Positions 1-10,217 of a stretch of 10,217 nt of DNA are shown here, piece after piece. The DNA is from Isohypsibius dastychi (Eukaryota; Tardigrada; Eutardigrada; Parachela; Isohypsibiidae). The position numbers and the translations under genes are program-made. Position 1 is the stretch's first letter. Each line of letters starts with the position of its first letter. The stretch is from NCBI GenBank assembly GCA_034696485.1, contig JAQIWT010001593.1:1-10217 (forward strand), in the 5' to 3' direction. Under the pieces are notes generated by a model. The model searched no databases, was not told the origin of the DNA, and saw only the letters and a list, made by a program, of their open reading frames with translations.

Positions 1-85
1 GTGTTCGTCAGTTCTTCTTGGGTCAAATGGACATCCTCTTTCAGCGTAAATAATTGGTCAAAATAGTAGTTGATCCAAAATGTGC
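1..85 (-). CDS. AChE exon 4, copy B (5' part, cut by the window edge)
   Basis: After the TTTAG acceptor (AG at 87-86), this exon completes the Gly that follows the catalytic Glu. It then reads TFWINYYFDQLFTLKEDV, colinear with SYFIIYHYEQFFTLTESV in copy A. The Torpedo Phe330 and Phe331 positions are Phe and Trp here. The frame is open to the window edge. The catalytic His, final disulfide and tail of cassette B would lie to the left and cannot be judged. Confidence 0.88.
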
Positions 86-1110
86 CTAAAGAAAGGAAAT
101 GGAATATGAAAATAACATTCAACCATTCAGTCCAGTTCCTGGTTTCTTTAGAAAAACATCAAGCAGACCAACGTTGATTTGATTGGAAAAAATCAGTAAT
201 TCACCGTTACTCACGATTCTATAAAAGATTCTATCACAAAACAATAAGAAATAAAATAAATAATAAATATTTAACAAAGTAAAATTTTACAATCTTTACA
301 TTTTTTAATTTTTCATTTCTGCGAATTTTTACAAATACAATGACTGCAATTTTTTCGAATTTTCACAATTTTTAAATTTTTGAAATTTCTGTGAACAAAA
401 TGTTTTTTGAATAAATCGAGTTCAGTTCTTTTTTATTTACCGGTAGACACAATAATACTCAGTAGTCACTCTATTTCAGGACATGAATCATACCTTCATC
501 TTTATTGCTTCCCATCAAAATATTGGCCCGTTTGAATTGTCCACTTCTCAGAATGGTTTCCGGCTTTTGAGGCAGAAATTCCCCGTCGATCACAGGCACA
601 AAAGAGAACTCCAGTAGTCCATCCGTCACAATCTCCTTGTCCACGAATTCTCTTGGATCGACTTTTCTCAGGCACTTTGTAACCTCCTCCAAGTTGTCGG
701 TTATATGACCTTTCAAACAGCCAAGTCGACTTGTCACATGCAGCGAACGATTGAGCGCCACTTGCGGCGTAATAACGGCCCACGGGCAAGTGGCCGAACC
801 GCTTTCCATGATGGCCTGCTTGAAGAGGTCTCGAGAGAGTGGCGACAGAAGATGGAGGTTCACGCTGGCAGCACCGGCGCTCTCTCCAAATAACGTGACG
901 TTCCGAGGGTTCCCGCCGAATTTTTGAATGTTCTCTTTAATCCAACGCAAGGCCATTACTTGGTCGTGCATTCCGGCATTTCCGGGCACTTCATCTGTTC
1001 CGAAATATAAAAAACCAATGGAACCAACGCGGTATTGTATCGATACCACTATCACATCCTCTTCTGCGGCCAAAATTGCCCCGTCGTAAATATCCAATGT
1101 TATTGTGCCA
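1..1110 (-). CDS. Second acetylcholinesterase cassette (B), partial: exon 3 copy and start of exon 4 copy
   Basis: Cassette B comprises exon 3B (494-1110) and the beginning of exon 4B (1-85), with the rest beyond the left edge. It is tandem to and downstream of cassette A, on the same strand. Both exons are free of stops, keep exact splice phases, and retain the nucleophile and the acid of the triad, so it looks functional rather than decayed. It has no exons 1-2 of its own in the window. It may be an alternative set of catalytic exons spliced to the upstream exon 2, or a duplicate that lost its 5' end. I leave the gene symbol empty because gene identity is unresolved. Confidence 0.85.
86..493 (-). 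other. Intron between exons 3B and 4B (408 nt)
   Basis: This phase 1 intron opens GTATGA and ends CTTTCTTTAG. It is much longer than the matching 66 nt intron of cassette A. It is very AT-rich; at 285-400 it has many imperfect repeats of AATTTTT-like words, looking like simple-sequence expansion rather than a mobile element. Confidence 0.8.
494..1110 (-). CDS. AChE exon 3, copy B: nucleophile Ser and catalytic Glu
   Basis: This exon is 617 nt, identical in length to copy A with no net insertion or deletion, and about 73% identical in protein by eye (56 differences in 205 residues). It keeps GTITLDIYDG, FGESAG (serine codon AGC), CPWA, the two Cys of the omega loop and the catalytic Glu in SNKDEG. 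The acyl-pocket segment is LLEFSFVPV. The clearest change is DKEI where copy A has DKEW: the peripheral-site Trp is replaced by Ile. The acceptor is TTCTGTTTTAG|T (phase 2) and the donor is GAAG|GTATGA (phase 1, GT at 493-492). Without splicing the frame would stop at 473-471. Confidence 0.93.
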
Positions 1111-7600
<6,490 letters not shown>

Positions 7601-10217
7601 GGTGATACAAGATGGGTTCCTGGGTGAGACGAGAGTAAGTGAGCCGGGGGAGTGAGGTGATAGTTTAAGGAATCGGGCAAGTGCTCCACTTACACCTCGC
7701 AAATCGGAAGGAACGTAATTTGTATAACAGCAGGCCTTTATAAAAACACAGCGGGACTTAACGATCGATGGGTTTTGGCAATTTCCCTCGGATTTCCGGC
7801 TCTGGACAAAGCGCGTCTCCGTTTAACAGCTAATTATCACCCCCCATCAACAATCATACAACACGTTATGATGGATGGAGAATTTTGCGGTTCGTCGGGG
7901 CCAATTGCGGCTCGGAATAGATAGATGCTGAGCCGGGGCTTGGGAGGGTGAAGAAGAAGAAATTATGAGAAGCTAAAGTTAAAACTTGTCAAGCAGCGGC
8001 AATGACGGCAGCAATGATAGCGGAAAGAAGAGCTAATAGCAGCAAAAAGGCCTGGCTTTATAGAAGGAACCCAGCCGGTCCAATACTAAACGAATGCCGC
8101 AGAAATATCATACCAATCTCTCCCCATCCAAACGACGGCCCCGAACCCGAAATCTGGAATGGAGTTGGCGGAAATGGCATAAACCAATATTTCCTCCACG
8201 GGCGATGTTAGTCTTTCCTTACCCCTCAAGAAGCGCCCATTTCAATCATAGATTGTTAGAAGTGCATAACGAATTTCTTGTACTCTGTGGCGCGCTTATT
8301 GACGCCGTAGTTTTTTAAACAGTCTTTTAAGTGTGTTTCGGATCAAAGAATGCGGTTGTTACCTGTTGGCCACAAGTAGCCGGAAAAGCTCTTCCTGCGC
8401 AAATAATTGACTTTTGTGGTTTGGAAAATGTCCAAGTGTGTGAACGTGATTTCAAGAGGAAATCGCGAAGAAAAGAATCGCCGGGGATTTGGAATAACCT
8501 GAATCGAACTGGCTCCTGTGTTGTTTGACTGAATGGTCCACTTCAGGAAGCACCAACAATTGATCGACATAAGAAAAATCGATTAAATAAACCAGACTTG
8601 CACCCTATTTTTAATAACCTTCTTCAATTTTCTCTGACTGCTTCTCGGGCGGAACCCCGGCATCTCCAGACATTTTTCATTCGGTTGCGAAGTCAGAGAA
8701 ATATTTGCACAAAATTGTTCCCGAAAAAGTCAATAGTTTGCAAACAATATCCAGCATATTCGAAATATTCATAAAAATACATATACTTATATTTGATATT
8801 GTCCACATATGTTTGAATTATTTATTGAAATACTCTTTGTAATTTTTGCATTCTCTAGATTTATTTAATTTAGATCTGAATACAGGATTAATCTACTCGT
8901 AATTACTCGCAAATCTGATGAAAGCGATTGGTAAACAAGATTGCAAATCGTTTAGGAAAATAATTGAGTGGAAAATGCGGGATATGGATGTTGGTGCATT
9001 TGGATGAAGTAAGATAAGAATTAATTGTTGATTTATGGAGCCAACGGTGACATTTATCGAATTTCCGTAAGAGCGCTTGTGTTTCTTCAAGCAAGTATAA
9101 ATGTGCAATATCTATTTGCAGAGTCCGTGGCCTGCGGAGGAGCCGGGCGATTTCGACGCAAGTAGTCTGGCCCGATGACGTTGTAGGGAGCTTAGCGTAA
9201 AATCCACCGTGTCCAGGGATCAAAAACTTTTCTCCGCCAAGAAGAGCGCGTACCCCGTCGCTGATGGCATCCAAGATTTTTGCCGGCGTGCGTTTTTTCC
9301 TCCAACAGCGCCAGTAGTGTGTATATTATTGTCTTATGATTACGAGGACGTCTCTTGCGGGCCTGATCCATTTCACTATATTTAGTTTGTTCAATCCCGA
9401 TTACATCGCTGATTCAGATCACCCGGAAATATATAAGCGAGAGTAAAAAAACGGCTGCCCTAATGACGTCAATACAATGCTCGCAAAGCAACCATGAAAA
9501 CATTTCATCGCCATCGCTCATCAAGCTAGCTCATTCTGATGTTCCATCCGTCAGATATGCCAATTAATCATCTTTCATACTTTTCCAGAGAACAGACCAT
9601 TCTATTCAAGTCAAAGACATACTTAAACCACTATTAAAGTTAAAATATTTATCTATTTCACGTTCACCAAGGCATCCTCGTTAACGCTCATTATTTCTGC
9701 GCCAAAATAAAACTCGCCTTTGTATGACTTTTATTTTGATCCTCGCAGGAATTTTAGAATGTGTTGATAGGTAGTTGATGAATGGATATCAAGTGAATTT
9801 TCCGGCCACTTTTTTGACATGCTTGTTTAGTAAGTGATTCTTGATTGGCCCCATCCGGTTCAAATAATGACAGAATTATAAGCGTTAGCATTTGTTCAGG
9901 ACGCTAATGCGCGCAGCGGATGCTGCATAATTGATATTGCTGAAAGCAGCCAAATGCAAGGTGATCGGGATTATCATCACATTGCGGGAAAAATGAATTT
10001 TTAATCCCGTGTATTTGGCTGCTAATGTCGTGAAACGGCTTTCGAATATGGTGGATTATTTGACCGAAATTCACGATGCGGCATTTTGATGGACAGATCA
10101 AACACAACACCTGCCAAATTCCGCCACAATGTGAGACTTGATTCCATCTGATGGATTACACTTTCTCGAGCTATTTTTCTGCATTTATAATACTCTGGTT
10201 TTCAATTTCAAATACAT
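7601..10217. other. Non-coding or unassigned stretch, right part, with possible promoter elements
   Basis: Parts of this stretch (about 7600-8200 and 9120-9310) look GC-richer than the surroundings, but no frame matches a family I know. A TATAAA core at 7736-7745 reads as TATAAAA on plus and TATAAAG on minus. On the minus strand a full-consensus donor GTAAGT follows at 7693-7688. This could be a promoter plus a tiny 5' UTR exon for the AChE gene, but it is speculative. The right end of the window holds nothing recognisable. Confidence 0.4.
9430..9471 (+). promoter_or_regulatory. Possible TATA box followed by a palindromic CRE site
   Basis: TATATAAG at 9430-9437 is followed by the full CREB/ATF palindrome TGACGTCA at 9464-9471. 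The CRE sits where a transcription start would be expected for a plus-strand promoter, rather than upstream as is usual. No coding exon follows on the plus strand within the window. The motifs are visible; function is a weak inference. Confidence 0.25.

Noticed and set aside
285-400. AATTTTT-like repeated words that might be a satellite or mobile element
   Set aside because: The units are irregular in sequence and spacing, with no terminal repeats; ordinary AT-rich intron sequence fits better.
502-893. Overlapping open frames on both strands inside exon 3B
   Set aside because: They are shadows of the AChE reading frame, with no family similarity of their own.
1-1110. Cassette B as a processed pseudogene or decayed copy
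   Set aside because: It keeps an intron with good borders between exons 3B and 4B, has no stops or frameshifts, and shows many silent but fewer replacement changes.
8002-8528. Consecutive plus-strand open frames of about 65-75 codons
   Set aside because: They have no recognisable motif, overlap each other in different frames, and lack consistent splice structure; the GC-richer base composition alone can explain them.
9870-9912. Short imperfect inverted repeat around 9880-9908
   Set aside because: It has about eight pairs with one G-T pair and no flanking gene; too weak to call a structured RNA.

Overview
The window is eukaryotic, from an invertebrate animal, probably an arthropod or a close ecdysozoan relative. 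The genes are split by short introns with GT..AG borders, intergenic DNA is AT-rich, and there are no operons or ribosome-binding sites. The only recognisable genes are acetylcholinesterases (AChE), all on the minus strand. Their sequence is closest to the ace-1 type of arthropods, but the tail is of the T type, which insect AChEs lack. I cannot name the species.

Cassette A (1586-5263, minus) is a complete AChE gene model of six coding exons: 4981-5263, 4110-4308, 2758-3374, 2232-2691, 1866-2041 and 1586-1737. The exon phases are 1, 2, 1, 2, 1 and they sum to 1887 nt, or 628 residues plus stop. The protein has a signal peptide, the complete catalytic triad (Ser238, Glu366, His480), six disulfide cysteines and a tryptophan-rich T-type tail.

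Cassette B (1-1110, minus) lies downstream of A. It holds a second exon 3 (494-1110), identical in length (617 nt) and phase to A's exon 3 and about 73% identical in protein by eye, plus the first 85 nt of a second exon 4 that runs off the left edge. No second copy of exons 1-2 is present between A and B. Those exons carry the signal peptide, the choline-binding Trp and the oxyanion hole. B therefore either shares exons 1-2 with A by alternative splicing or is a headless duplicate. The splice phases allow sharing. A's exon 3 has a weak acceptor and B's has a strong one. B also differs at gorge-lining sites: the peripheral-site Trp is Ile, and the position equivalent to Torpedo Phe331 is Trp.

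The right half (5284-10217) has no convincing coding sequence. It probably holds the 5' UTR intron, upstream non-coding exon(s) and promoter of the AChE locus. I found no tRNA, rRNA, CRISPR array or recognisable transposon.
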